Of a stretch of 64,000 nucleotides of DNA, positions 1 through 8,379 are shown piece by piece. Source of the DNA: Flavobacterium johnsoniae UW101 (GTDB lineage: Bacteria; Bacteroidota; Bacteroidia; Flavobacteriales; Flavobacteriaceae); contig NC_009441.1 in assembly GCF_000016645.1 (NCBI RefSeq), forward strand, positions 3,348,001 through 3,412,000, in the 5' to 3' direction. Position 1 is the first letter of the stretch. Every line of letters begins with the position of its first letter. The notes beneath the pieces were generated by a model. That model saw only the letters and a program-made list of their open reading frames with translations. It searched no databases and had not been told where the DNA came from. Position numbers and translations under genes: made by a program.

Positions 1-2079
1 ATTAGGATCTGTTTTTAAAGCTTTTTCATAGTATTCCAGTGCTTTATCTAATTTTGATTGAGATTCAAAACTTTGACCTTTTACAAGATAATCCGTTACA
101 AGTAAATCTTTTTTCTTTTTTAATAATGTACTGTCTGCAGGAGATTTGATTAAGCTTTTGTTTATAAAATTCAATTGTGATTTATAGTTATAACCTGCCG
201 TTTTTAGATTTGATAAGGTTAGATTCAATTCTTCCGGATGGTTTCTATATTTACTAAATAGTGCATGTTCTTTTAAAATTTCTGTAGTGTCTTTCATTTT
301 TGCCGCCATGGCTGCTGATATGGAGTAAATACCGTAATTTACAGGGTATCTGTAAAATGCTTTTTTCACATATATATAAGCGCTGTCAATATTTCCTTTT
401 TCATTAGAAATAACGTGTTTGTAAAAATCGATTCTGCCTAAATATGGGTTGATTTTTGAGGCTCTCGAAAAACATTTTAAGGCCATGCTGTAATTCTTTT
501 CACGGATATAGTAAATCCCCGCATATTCATAAAATGACTCTGAAGTATTAAAAACATTAGGATATGCCGGCATTCTTCTCATCACTTCGTCACCGTTAAG
601 AGCTCCTTTAGTATTTACGTTTATATTATCTGTTACAATTAAATATTCCAGATTTGATGCTCTATATATTAAAAACGCAGAATAACTGGTAATTAAAGAA
701 ACCACAATTAAAGTCACAGCTATAATCTTAATAGTTTTATTTGAAGTTTGCTGTAAATTTTTGTCTTTAAAATTATTTAGAACAGTAAAGGCCAGAATTA
801 AACTAAAGAAAATAGACATTGTTGGTCTGTACATAGGAAAGTTAAAAAGGGAATCAACTCCATAAACAATAACCAGCATTAAGGTCAAAAGCGCTGTTAA
901 TCTTGTATGTGAATCATTTGATTTTAGAACATTTTTTAAATTGATACTGAAAATCAGTATAAAAATGGATAAATAAATCAAGCCATTTATAATTCCTGTT
1001 TCTGCAGAAATTTCAATAAAATCATTATGTGCATGAAGGGAAACAATTAAATCGTAAGAAGTAGTTTTTTCATACGGAATAGATTCTATTTGATAATTAC
1101 CTAATCCAATGCCAAGTATTGGATTTTTTTTAATCATTTCAAAAGCATTTCCCCAAAATGTAAGCCTTGCTTTTGACGAATTATCCTCAGCGTTAATTCT
1201 TTCAATTCTGTTTTCTAATGCAACATATCGATTGTTGTCTTTAGATTTTTCAAAAATTGAGTTTGTATACAAAACTGCACATAAAACAGGAACAATCAAG
1301 TATATAATTTTTATAAAACCTGGTTTACTGAAAGTATTTTCTTTTAGCAGATAAACGATATAAATAAAAAAGATTAAAAACAGATTAATTAATGGAGTTC
1401 TTGCTCCTGTTAAAAAAATAACTGATACCACAGAAAACAGGGTGACTGTAAAGAATATTTTCTTGTAACTATTAAAATGTGTAATTCCCAATAATAGAAA
1501 TGGGATTTTAATAGTAAGACTGGCGGCAAGTATATTTATATTTCCCGTATTTCCTTTCATGCTCCAAAGAAGATCCATAATTGAAGTGTTTTTAGGAATG
1601 ATGAGAAAGTTTTGTAATTGCTGCAACGATTGAAAAAAGGCGCTGATTCCAATTATCAGTACTATTTTATACAGCAGGTCAAATTTGTCTTTGAGCAGAA
1701 TAGTGAGATTTATAAAAAGACAAAATACAATTGCTATTTCGGTAAATTTTGTAAAAACTAAAGAGGAATTTTTTGCTGAAAACAATGAAATCCCGCATAA
1801 TAAAATAAAAGCCAGATATAATCTAAAAATATAACTGCGTTTTAATAATGAAAAAACAGTATTAGAAAGTACATTGGTGTTAAAGTAAAAATAAATACCA
1901 AAGATTAGATTAATAACTGATAAGTAGAGAAATTGCGGATTGATAATTTCCAGACTTTTGAAATATGGAAGAAAATCGATTATAAGTAATGATACAATAA
2001 ATGAAAGAGTTACAAAATTTGAGATTTTTTTCTTCTCCTTCGTTTCATTAATTATGCGGTCAATTTTTGCAGTACTCAT
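1..2079 (-). CDS. O-antigen ligase family membrane protein with C-terminal TPR-like region (partial, 3' end outside window)
   Basis: I translated this frame directly: ATG at 2079-2077, open for 693 codons to the window edge with no stop, so the C-terminus is missing. Residues about 20-440 are a series of hydrophobic segments separated by short loops. The large loop contains the stretch ILGIGLGNYQ followed by SLHAHNDFIEIS, the pattern of Wzy/WaaL (PF04932) polymerases and ligases, where the His-rich loop faces the periplasm. From about residue 500 the protein is soluble and helical with repeated Y-x-x-A motifs such as ALKCFSRASKINP and ALEYYEKALKTDP, which look like TPR units. The likely role is ligation or polymerisation of a surface glycan or glycosylation of proteins; the acceptor cannot be told. 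A TATATTTG box (minus strand, 2106-2099) lies just upstream. Confidence 0.8.
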   Translation of the reverse strand, partial: MSTAKIDRIINETKEKKKISNFVTLSFIVSLLIIDFLPYFKSLEIINPQFLYLSVINLIFGIYFYFNTNVLSNTVFSLLKRSYIFRLYLAFILLCGISLFSAKNSSLVFTKFTEIAIVFCLFINLTILLKDKFDLLYKIVLIIGISAFFQSLQQLQNFLIIPKNTSIMDLLWSMKGNTGNINILAASLTIKIPFLLLGITHFNSYKKIFFTVTLFSVVSVIFLTGARTPLINLFLIFFIYIVYLLKENTFSKPGFIKIIYLIVPVLCAVLYTNSIFEKSKDNNRYVALENRIERINAEDNSSKARLTFWGNAFEMIKKNPILGIGLGNYQIESIPYEKTTSYDLIVSLHAHNDFIEISAETGIINGLIYLSIFILIFSINLKNVLKSNDSHTRLTALLTLMLVIVYGVDSLFNFPMYRPTMSIFFSLILAFTVLNNFKDKNLQQTSNKTIKIIAVTLIVVSLITSYSAFLIYRASNLEYLIVTDNINVNTKGALNGDEVMRRMPAYPNVFNTSESFYEYAGIYYIREKNYSMALKCFSRASKINPYLGRIDFYKHVISNEKGNIDSAYIYVKKAFYRYPVNYGIYSISAAMAAKMKDTTEILKEHALFSKYRNHPEELNLTLSNLKTAGYNYKSQLNFINKSLIKSPADSTLLKKKKDLLVTDYLVKGQSFESQSKLDKALEYYEKALKTDPN

Positions 2080-2275
2080 AGCAATATTATATTTTTTGCA
2101 AATATATAAAATAAAGTAAATTCCTACTTTATTATAAAGGCGTAATTATCTTCAATAAGCTTTATAAAAAGTATTAATACTAAATTTCTTTAACATTGAT
2201 AATTTGTAAAAATTTCACACGATTTCGTAAAGAATATTCAAAACACTCCATATCTTTGCACAAAAACTAAATTTA

Positions 2276-3445
2276 ATGGAAAAAATATTCGATAACACTC
2301 AAGTTGCTTTTTCACTTAAAAGTGACACAGAACTTGACAGGGCTTATTTTCTTTTTAAAATGATTGACAGTGAACCATTAGTAAGAATTGGAACAGCTGT
2401 TACCAATTTTGCTATTAAAGCACATCTTCCGGTTGAAGGGTTAATTCGTGCTACTGTTTTTGATCATTTTTGCGGCGGTGTAAACGAAAATGACTGTTTA
2501 ACTGTAGTTGATAAAATGTTTACAAAAGGCGTTTCATCTGTACTGGATTATTCAGTTGAAGGTAAAGAAGAAGAAGAGCAGTTTGATGCCGCTTTAGAAA
2601 TGACCTTAAAAACTATTGAATTTGCAAAAGAACGTTTAGCAATTCCTTTTGCAGTATTTAAACCAACAGGTTTAGGACGTTTTGAATTGTATGAGAAATT
2701 AGGTGAGAAACAAACTTTAAGTCCTGCTGAACAAGAAGAATGGAATAGAGTAGTGGCTCGTTTTGATCAGGTTTGCAGTGAAGCTCATAAAAAAGATGTG
2801 GCTTTATTAATTGATGGTGAAGAAAGCTGGATGCAGGATGCTGCTGATGAATTGGTTACCGAAATGATGCGCAAATACAATAAAGAAAAAGCGATTATTT
2901 TCAACACACTTCAAATGTACCGTTGGGATCGTTTGGATTATTTAAAAGGACTGCACGAAATCGCTAAAAAAGAAGGTTTCTTTATTGGAATGAAATTAGT
3001 TCGCGGTGCTTATATGGAAAAAGAAAACAAGCGTGCAGAAGAAAAAGGTTATGTTTCGCCAATTTGTGTATCAAAAGAAGCTACAGACATAAACTATGAT
3101 GCTGCCGTTAATTATATGTTAGATCATATCGAAACTATGTCAATTTTTGCAGGAACTCATAACGAATTAAGTTCTTACAAACTTATGGAAAGTATGGCTC
3201 AAAAAGGCATTGCTAAAAATGACAACAGAATCTGGTTTGGACAATTATACGGTATGAGCGATAATATAAGCTACAATCTAGCTGAAAACGGTTATAACGT
3301 AGCGAAATATCTTCCGTTTGGACCTGTTAAAGATGTTATGCCGTACTTGATTCGCCGTGCTGAAGAAAATACTTCGGTAGCTGGGCAGACAAGCCGTGAA
3401 TTATCAATGATTAAAGCAGAACGTAAACGCAGAAAAGGGAAATAA
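2276..3445 (+). CDS. Proline dehydrogenase (PRODH family)
   Basis: Oxidises L-proline to 1-pyrroline-5-carboxylate with FAD and passes electrons to quinone, the first step of proline catabolism. The 389-residue protein is a stand-alone PRODH barrel, not a PutA fusion. Visible family motifs are FKPTGLGRF near residue 128, GMKLVRGAYMEKE near 240 (barrel strand with FAD contacts), GTHNE near 300, GQLYGMSD near 322, and the C-terminal YLIRRAEENTSV segment whose Arg-Arg-x-x-Glu-Asn signature binds proline. A TATCTTTG box at 2251-2258 is a plausible -7 element giving a short leader, though I see no good -33 partner. No P5C dehydrogenase gene is adjacent. The gene ends before a strong bidirectional terminator. 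Confidence 0.95.
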   Translation: MEKIFDNTQVAFSLKSDTELDRAYFLFKMIDSEPLVRIGTAVTNFAIKAHLPVEGLIRATVFDHFCGGVNENDCLTVVDKMFTKGVSSVLDYSVEGKEEEEQFDAALEMTLKTIEFAKERLAIPFAVFKPTGLGRFELYEKLGEKQTLSPAEQEEWNRVVARFDQVCSEAHKKDVALLIDGEESWMQDAADELVTEMMRKYNKEKAIIFNTLQMYRWDRLDYLKGLHEIAKKEGFFIGMKLVRGAYMEKENKRAEEKGYVSPICVSKEATDINYDAAVNYMLDHIETMSIFAGTHNELSSYKLMESMAQKGIAKNDNRIWFGQLYGMSDNISYNLAENGYNVAKYLPFGPVKDVMPYLIRRAEENTSVAGQTSRELSMIKAERKRRKGK

Positions 3446-3483
3446 TTAGTTTTCAGTTTTCTGTCTCAGTTTACAGATTATAT

Positions 3484-3519
3484 AAAAAAAGCTCCAATAA
3501 ATATTGGAGCTTTTTTTAT
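3484..3519. terminator. Bidirectional intrinsic terminator between proline dehydrogenase and ABC exporter
   Basis: GCTCCAAT and ATTGGAGC (3491-3510) form an 8-bp stem with a 4-base loop, with an A run before it and a T run after it. It can therefore stop transcription from both converging genes. Confidence 0.85.
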
Positions 3520-3536
3520 TCATTTATTTGAGTATT

Positions 3537-3569
3537 AAACCCGACAGGTTTTAAAAAACTGTCGGGTTT
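3537..3569. repeat. Dispersed palindromic repeat, CCCGACAGG type, copy 1
   Basis: An imperfect inverted repeat with arms AACCCGACAGGTTTT and AAAACTGTCGGGTT. A nearly identical element lies at 55122-55154. Both sit just beyond the 3' ends of genes next to an ordinary terminator, so they look like members of one dispersed family that may add a second terminator. Confidence 0.7.
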
Positions 3570-3596
3570 GTTGTATTATTTGAATTTGGAATTTAT

Positions 3597-5381
3597 CTAA
3601 GAATTACTAAACTGTAAATTACTTAAGTTTTTATAAATTCCGTTTTCCAGATTTATTAATTCCTGATGTGTTCCTTCTTCTGAAATTTTTCCATTATCAA
3701 GAACTAAAATTTTATCAGCGTTTCTAATTGTCGAAAGACGGTGAGCAATGATAATACTTGTTCTTCCTTCCATCAAGACCTCTAAAGCTTCCTGAACCAG
3801 TTTTTCGCTTTCGCTGTCTAAAGATGAAGTCGCTTCGTCTAAAATCAAAATACTTGGGTTTTTAAGCAAAGCTCTTGCAATTGCAATACGCTGGCGCTGT
3901 CCGCCTGAAAGTTTAACACCGCGTTCTCCAACTAAAGTTTCGAATTTTTCAGGGAAACCGTCAACAAAATTAAAAGCATTGGCTTGTTTCGCTGCCTGGA
4001 TAATTTCTTCATCTGTAGCATCTGGTTTTCCGTAAGCGATATTTTCTCTGATTGTTCCTCCAAAAAGAATTACATCCTGAGGAACAATGCTCATATTACC
4101 GCGAAGATCTTCAAGATCGTAATCATAAATATTTTTACCATCAACTGTAATTTCTCCCGAAGTAATATCGTAGAATCTCAATAATAGAGAAGAAATAGTT
4201 GATTTCCCGGCGCCGCTTGGCCCTACAATGGCAATCTTCTGTCCAAATTCAGCTTTAAAATTAACGTCTTTTAAAACTTGAATTTCCTGACGTGTAGGGT
4301 AGCTGAAAGCAACGTTATTAAAGGTAACATTTCCTTTGATTTTCTCTTTATTCTGGTTTGAATTTGAGTTGATTTTCTCTGGGTTTTCGTCTAATAATTC
4401 AAAAACTCTTTCTGTTGCACCAATCGCTTTTTGGATTTGGGCATATAATTCTGCAATTCCGCCAAAAGAAGCTCCAACAAAAGTAGAATACAATACGAAT
4501 GAAATTAACTGGCCAACGCTCATTTCGCCGGCAATACTTAAACGAACGCCAAACCAAACTACTGCTACAATAGCTCCAAATAAACAAAAAATGATAAATG
4601 AAGCGAAATAACCACGATATTGACCTCCTTTAATAGCCAGTTTTACAACATCGCTGATTTTACCTTTATAACGTGCAATTTCGTACCATTCGTTTGCAAA
4701 AGCTTTTACAATGCTTATTCCCTGCATTGTTTCTTCTACAATTACCTGGCTTTCGGCAACCTGATCTTGTACTTTTTTAGAATATTTTCTAATAAACCTT
4801 CCAAAAACTACAGCAGCAATGGCTACTAACGGAACTACAGAAAGCATTAATAAAGTTAATTTTAAACTTTCTGTTGCTAATAAAATTACACCACCAATAA
4901 TCAATATAAACTGACGCAGAAATTCGGCAATTGTAGTGGTTAAAGTATCCTGAATCTGTGTAATATCGGCGCTGATACGGCTGTTTAATTCTCCAACTCT
5001 TTTTTGAGAAAAGAAAGTCATTGGCAGTTTAACCAAATTGGTATACAAAGCCAGACGCAGGTTTGCCAGTGTATTTTCGGTAAAGTTTACGAATAATGAT
5101 AATCTGAAAAATGAGAAAAAAGACTGTAAAAATAAAATAGCAATTAATCCCAAAGCTATTGTATTTGCTTCGCCGTTGTCTTTGTTTTTAACGCAGTCTA
5201 CCAGCATTCCCATTAACTTAGGAAAGGCAAGGGCAGTGGCGCCGGTTAAAAGCAGAAAAATTAACCCAATGAAAAATTTCCATTTATGGTTTCCTGCGTA
5301 TGTAAATATTGTTTTTGCTTTATTAAGTGAAGTAGCCGTTATTTTTGATTTTGGTAAATCATTTTCTTTAAATCGTGCCAT
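3597..5381 (-). CDS. ABC transporter, fused permease and ATPase (MsbA/lipid A exporter type)
   Basis: A 594-residue half-transporter that would work as a homodimer in the inner membrane, exporting a lipid or hydrophobic compound by ATP hydrolysis. Residues about 30-330 hold six hydrophobic segments of the type 1 exporter membrane domain, including the coupling-loop stretch RVGELNSRISADI. The C-terminal nucleotide-binding domain has Walker A GPSGAGKST near residue 387, the signature LSGGQRQRIAIARALL, Walker B ILILDEATSSLD and the switch histidine in IIIAHRLSTIR. All catalytic motifs are intact. It stands alone, with no periplasmic adaptor beside it. A perfect TTTG-N19-TAnnTTTG promoter (5436-5406, minus) leaves a leader of about 17 bases before the ATG. 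Confidence 0.93.
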   Translation of the reverse strand: MARFKENDLPKSKITATSLNKAKTIFTYAGNHKWKFFIGLIFLLLTGATALAFPKLMGMLVDCVKNKDNGEANTIALGLIAILFLQSFFSFFRLSLFVNFTENTLANLRLALYTNLVKLPMTFFSQKRVGELNSRISADITQIQDTLTTTIAEFLRQFILIIGGVILLATESLKLTLLMLSVVPLVAIAAVVFGRFIRKYSKKVQDQVAESQVIVEETMQGISIVKAFANEWYEIARYKGKISDVVKLAIKGGQYRGYFASFIIFCLFGAIVAVVWFGVRLSIAGEMSVGQLISFVLYSTFVGASFGGIAELYAQIQKAIGATERVFELLDENPEKINSNSNQNKEKIKGNVTFNNVAFSYPTRQEIQVLKDVNFKAEFGQKIAIVGPSGAGKSTISSLLLRFYDITSGEITVDGKNIYDYDLEDLRGNMSIVPQDVILFGGTIRENIAYGKPDATDEEIIQAAKQANAFNFVDGFPEKFETLVGERGVKLSGGQRQRIAIARALLKNPSILILDEATSSLDSESEKLVQEALEVLMEGRTSIIIAHRLSTIRNADKILVLDNGKISEEGTHQELINLENGIYKNLSNLQFSNS

Positions 5382-5405
5382 TAGAATTTACTATTTTTAG
5401 GTATG

Positions 5406-5436
5406 CAAATGTATAACTAAGTCGAATCACTACAAA
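5406..5436 (-). promoter_or_regulatory. Bacteroidota-type promoter of the ABC exporter gene
   Basis: On the minus strand TTTG (5436-5433) is followed after 19 bases by TACATTTG (5413-5406). This matches the sigma-ABfr consensus TTTG-N19-TAnnTTTG exactly. The start codon is 25 bases downstream of the -7 box. Confidence 0.75.
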
Positions 5437-5580
5437 GGAATATTAAGAATTAGGAGTCTCAATTTAACTTTTTAACTAAATTATAAGAAATCAGTAAATT
5501 TTATTTGTTTTTTAAGAGTCTGAAAAATAGATTTCTAAATAAAAACTTGAAAAAATATTTCATTTTTTTTCAAAATATGC

Positions 5581-5610
5581 TTGTAAATACAAAATCTAGA
5601 TGTAGATTTG
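5581..5610 (+). promoter_or_regulatory. Promoter of tRNA-Val copy 1
   Basis: TTG (5581-5583), 19-base spacer, then TAGATTTG (5603-5610). The same arrangement precedes tRNA-Val copy 2. The transcript would start about 30 bases before the mature tRNA. Confidence 0.75.
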
Positions 5611-5647
5611 CACTCGCAATCACAAACGATAGCAGCCTAATAAAATA

Positions 5648-5722
5648 GGGCGATTAGCTCAGCTGGTTCAGAGCACCTCGTTTACACCGAGGGGGTCGGG
5701 GGTTCGAACCCCTCATCGCCCA
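5648..5722 (+). tRNA. tRNA-Val (anticodon UAC), copy 1
   Basis: A 75-base cloverleaf can be folded by eye. The acceptor stem is GGGCGAT with ATCGCCC, the D stem GCTC with GAGC, the anticodon stem CCTCG with CGAGG around loop TTTACAC (anticodon TAC), and the T stem GGGGG with CCCTC around TTCGAAC. The discriminator base is A and no CCA end is encoded. It has its own promoter and terminator and is a single-gene unit. The unit is repeated almost base for base at 6040-6228. Confidence 0.95.
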
Positions 5723-5731
5723 CAAAATTCC

Positions 5732-5766
5732 AAAACTCCAAAGTCATATGATTTTGGAGTTTTTTG
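5732..5766 (+). terminator. Terminator of tRNA-Val copy 1
   Basis: AAAACTCCAAA pairs with TTTGGAGTTTT and is followed by a T run, 10 bases after the tRNA 3' end. Confidence 0.8.
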
Positions 5767-5833
5767 CTTTATATACATTTTATGAATTTTATTGTTTATA
5801 TATTATTTAGTGAAAGCAAAAATAAATTCTATA

Positions 5834-5921
5834 GCTGTTTCAGAGCATTCCGATTTTTCATCGGAAGTGGTCGGGGGTTCGAACCTTCCGATGAAAAATC
5901 GGAACAAGCTATCATCGCCCA
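5834..5921 (+). pseudogene. Degenerate tRNA-Val copy interrupted by an inverted repeat pair
   Basis: Pieces of the tRNA-Val sequence survive in order: GCTGTTTCAGAGCA (5834-5847, one mismatch), GTCGGGGGTTCGAACC (5870-5885, the T arm) and ATCGCCCACAAAA (5914 onward, 3' acceptor strand). The anticodon arm is replaced by TTCCGATTTTTCATCGGAA (5848-5866). Its exact reverse complement (5886-5904) is inserted between the T arm and the acceptor strand. The 5' acceptor strand is gone. It cannot make a tRNA. The two 19-mers flank the surviving T arm as perfect inverted repeats. Confidence 0.8.
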
Positions 5922-5924
5922 CAA

Positions 5925-5957
5925 AAAAACTCCTTAAGAAATTAAGGAGTTTTTTTA
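5925..5957 (+). terminator. Terminator after the degenerate tRNA copy
   Basis: AAACTCCTTAA pairs with TTAAGGAGTTT, followed by a T run. It occupies the same position relative to the 3' acceptor strand as the terminators of the intact copies. Confidence 0.75.
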
Positions 5958-6039
5958 TATATTTACTTGAGTATTAGAATTGGAAAAGTTTGACAAACAG
6001 TATGGAACAAAATATTTTATCTTTTTTTTCTAAAAACAC

Positions 6040-6069
6040 TTGCAAATACAAAATCTAGCTGTATATTTG
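6040..6069 (+). promoter_or_regulatory. Promoter of tRNA-Val copy 2
   Basis: TTG (6040-6042), 19-base spacer, then TATATTTG (6062-6069). The following 37-base leader is nearly identical to that of copy 1. Confidence 0.75.
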
Positions 6070-6106
6070 CACTCGCAATCACAAACGATAGCAGCCTAGT
6101 AAAATA

Positions 6107-6181
6107 GGGCGATTAGCTCAGCTGGTTCAGAGCACCTCGTTTACACCGAGGGGGTCGGGGGTTCGAACCCCTCATCGCCCA
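6107..6181 (+). tRNA. tRNA-Val (anticodon UAC), copy 2
   Basis: The mature 75-base sequence is identical to copy 1, with the same TTTACAC anticodon loop and A discriminator. The flanks are also shared: the leader, promoter and terminator match closely. The pair therefore arose by duplication of a whole transcription unit of about 200 bp rather than of the tRNA alone. Confidence 0.95.
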
Positions 6182-6190
6182 CAAAATTCC

Positions 6191-6228
6191 AAAACTCCAA
6201 AGTCTTATGATTTTGGAGTTTTTTTTTA
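6191..6228 (+). terminator. Terminator of tRNA-Val copy 2
   Basis: AAAACTCCAAA and TTTGGAGTTTTTTTT form the stem and T run, as in copy 1. Confidence 0.8.
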
Positions 6229-6386
6229 TAAAATAATTTTAAAGAGGAATTCAATATTTCAAAATAATAAACTATTTAGAATATGTTGCAAAAGGGATAT
6301 TTTACGGGGATGTTTTTTTATCTTTGAAATTGATATTTTAATCAGGATAATTTTATCTTTAAAACTTGAGAAACTAATACTCATTT

Positions 6387-6794
6387 ATGGAACAGAAAAT
6401 TCATCAGGGAAGAAACGTTAAACGTTTCAGAGAAATGTTAGGCATAAAACAAGAAGCATTGGCTTATGATCTGGGAGAAGACTGGAGCCAGAAGAAAATT
6501 TCTATGCTGGAGCAGAAAGATATAATAGAAGATAATGTACTTAAACTAATATCTAATTCTTTAAAAATTCCTGTTGAAGCTTTTCAAAATTTTAATGAAG
6601 AGCAAGCCGTGAATATTATTTCTAATACTTTTAATGATCAATCTAACGGCTATAATTATTATCCAACATTTAATGTAAATCCAATAGAAAAATGGATAGA
6701 AGCCTTAGAAGAAATTAAAAGATTAAATTCAGAACTTTTAAAATCTAAAGATGAACATATAAAGGTTTTAGAAAAACTAGCAAAAGATAAATAA
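6387..6794 (+). CDS. XRE-family helix-turn-helix regulator, paralogue 1
   Basis: A 135-residue protein with one N-terminal helix-turn-helix of the Cro/C1 type at residues 5-60 (GRNVKRFREMLGIKQEALAYDLG, then WSQKKISMLEQKD). The conserved segment NEEQAVNIISN follows. The C-terminal third is rich in Glu and Lys and probably helical (EALEEIKRLNSELLKSKDEHIKVLEKL), which could be a coiled coil for oligomerisation. A paralogue with the same HTH and the same NIISN segment lies at 37710-38105. No toxin or phage gene is adjacent, so it is best read as a stand-alone regulator of unknown target. A TATCTTTG box sits at 6319-6326. Confidence 0.85.
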   Translation: MEQKIHQGRNVKRFREMLGIKQEALAYDLGEDWSQKKISMLEQKDIIEDNVLKLISNSLKIPVEAFQNFNEEQAVNIISNTFNDQSNGYNYYPTFNVNPIEKWIEALEEIKRLNSELLKSKDEHIKVLEKLAKDK

Positions 6795-6816
6795 GTTTTT
6801 GTAAAAAAAATAAATT

Positions 6817-6849
6817 AAAAAAAAGAGACCTTAAAAGTCTCTTTTTTTT
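6817..6849. terminator. Bidirectional terminator
   Basis: AAAAGAGAC (6821-6829) pairs with GTCTCTTTT (6837-6845), with A and T runs on the two sides, between two converging genes. Confidence 0.8.
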
Positions 6850-6850
6850 A

Positions 6851-7423
6851 TTACTTCAAATCTACTTTTAAAAGTGCTGCGTAAAGCTCATTTAAATAAG
6901 TCTGCTGTTTTTCATCATCTTTAAAATAGCGCTGATAAAGAACACTGCAGTCATTTACATCAGCAATATTTTGTTTGTTAAAAGACCAGTCGTCGGTATT
7001 TTTTATTGTAATTCCCAAATCATTACTGCAATTCTGCCATAATTCAGAAAATTTCGTTTTTTTATCCTCACTCAATTCATCAAATTTAGCATAAACCGTA
7101 TAGCCGCGCATTTCAGAATTAAAAAACTTATTGATTGATGTTATAGGAACACCGCCCCAATTTATGGTTTGTCCGGCAGGAAACTCAATTTCTATAAGCC
7201 TTTGCTCACTCATCATTTTATCTTGTTTTCCTTCTAAAAACATACGTTCTTCATACACCAATTTTGTTCCCTTAGGCACTGTTATTTTTTTAACCACCAC
7301 AGGTTCTGTTGTAATAAAATAAGGGTAATTGGGCGCAGAATTTCCGCCTGTTGGATTCATGTTGCCTATACATCCGGTTAAAATTAATGTCAGCAGTGAA
7401 GAGAATTTTCTGAAAAGTTTCAT
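6851..7423 (-). CDS. Predicted lipoprotein of unknown function
   Basis: A 190-residue protein. The N-terminus MKLFRKFSSLLTLILTGC is a lipoprotein signal with the lipobox LTGC, so Cys18 would be lipidated. The mature part begins with a Pro/Asn/Gly-rich linker and has about 160 residues with no motif I recognise; two Cys (in WQNCSND and VNDCSVL) could form a disulfide. It stands alone between an XRE regulator and a VOC gene on the other strand. I cannot assign a function. Confidence 0.75.
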   Translation of the reverse strand: MKLFRKFSSLLTLILTGCIGNMNPTGGNSAPNYPYFITTEPVVVKKITVPKGTKLVYEERMFLEGKQDKMMSEQRLIEIEFPAGQTINWGGVPITSINKFFNSEMRGYTVYAKFDELSEDKKTKFSELWQNCSNDLGITIKNTDDWSFNKQNIADVNDCSVLYQRYFKDDEKQQTYLNELYAALLKVDLK

Positions 7424-7552
7424 AAACGATAATTGTGTATAAAGCGAATATAAGAAATATCTCTATTTCTAATCAATTAAAATTCAAAAGGATAATTACA
7501 TATAAAATGCTTAATTTTAATCTATTAACGATTTTACAAAAAACTAAATATT

Positions 7553-7948
7553 ATGAAAACCAGAATGATATGGGCAAATTTAGCCACTAACGATATACAA
7601 AAAACAATTCAGTTTTATACTGCTTTGGGCTTTAAACAGAACGGAAAAGAAACAAGCGAATTAGTAAGTTTTGCATTTGCCGACAGCAATTTTATAATTA
7701 ACTTTTTTACCGCTAAAAGGTTTGAATGGGCTTTAAAAGGCAAGCCTGTCAACACAGAAACTGAAAATGAAATTATCTTTTCGTTATCTGCAGACAGCAG
7801 GGAAGAAGTCGATTTATGGCTGGAAAAAGTAAAAAAAGCCGGAGGCGTAATTTTCTCTGAACCCGAAGATTTTGAAGTAGGCTACACTTTTGGTTTTACT
7901 GATCCTGACGGACATAAATTCAACTTTTTATATTGGCCTGGAATGTAG
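7553..7948 (+). CDS. VOC family protein (glyoxalase/bleomycin resistance fold)
   Basis: A 131-residue protein of the vicinal oxygen chelate fold. It shows the two beta-alpha-beta-beta-beta halves. The first has WANLATNDIQKTIQFYTALGF and the second ends with VGYTFGFTDPDGHKFNFLYWPGM, where DPDGH is the typical final turn of the family. VOC proteins of this size act as dimers and may be metal-dependent lyases, dioxygenases or drug-binding proteins; the substrate cannot be inferred. It converges with the SnoaL-like gene with an 11-base gap and no visible terminator. Confidence 0.85.
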   Translation: MKTRMIWANLATNDIQKTIQFYTALGFKQNGKETSELVSFAFADSNFIINFFTAKRFEWALKGKPVNTETENEIIFSLSADSREEVDLWLEKVKKAGGVIFSEPEDFEVGYTFGFTDPDGHKFNFLYWPGM

Positions 7949-7958
7949 TTTTTATAAC

Positions 7959-8321
7959 CTAATTATTCTCAACCAATTCAATATCCATCGTTTTTATCAA
8001 ACCATTTTGAAAAGTATAAACATGTTTTACGAATCCGTCAAATAGTATATTGTTTTGAAGATCCTTTACGTTTTGATGTACTTTTACTTCAAGACTGCCA
8101 TTTTCTCTTTGATTAAAACCAACTGGGTCAACCTTTGGATTAATTTCAGTCCATTGTCTGGTCCAGTATTTTTTAATTTCATCGTGTCCGCTTATGTAAC
8201 CGCCTTCCCAGGCTTTAGACCATTGCACATCTGGCTGCATCGTAGATAATGCATTGTCTATTTTTCTTTCATTAAAGGCTGTATAAGCTTTTGCAATTAC
8301 TTCTTCAAATTGATTTGCCAT
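7959..8321 (-). CDS. SnoaL-like / nuclear transport factor 2 fold protein
   Basis: A 120-residue single-domain protein. The order EVIAKAYTAFNERKIDNALSTMQPDVQWSKAWEGGYISGHDEIKKYWTRQW is typical of the cone-shaped NTF2/SnoaL fold: an N-terminal helix pair, a W-rich strand, and a glycine-histidine turn before the helix. Members may be small isomerases or hydrolases or simply bind ligands. There is no signal peptide, so it is cytoplasmic. The function here is unknown. Confidence 0.8.
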   Translation of the reverse strand: MANQFEEVIAKAYTAFNERKIDNALSTMQPDVQWSKAWEGGYISGHDEIKKYWTRQWTEINPKVDPVGFNQRENGSLEVKVHQNVKDLQNNILFDGFVKHVYTFQNGLIKTMDIELVENN

Positions 8322-8379
8322 GATTTGCGGTTTTAATTTGTTCCTGCAACGAATATAAACATTATTTAAGTGCTGTTAT

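Noticed and set aside
4336..5400. Several open frames on the plus strand opposite the ABC exporter gene
   Set aside because: They overlap a gene with complete catalytic motifs and have no own promoter or motif; they are shadows of the antisense frame.
5792..5977. An open frame of 61 codons across the degenerate tRNA copy
   Set aside because: It is made of tRNA and inverted repeat sequence and has no protein-like character or promoter; the tRNA remnant explains it.
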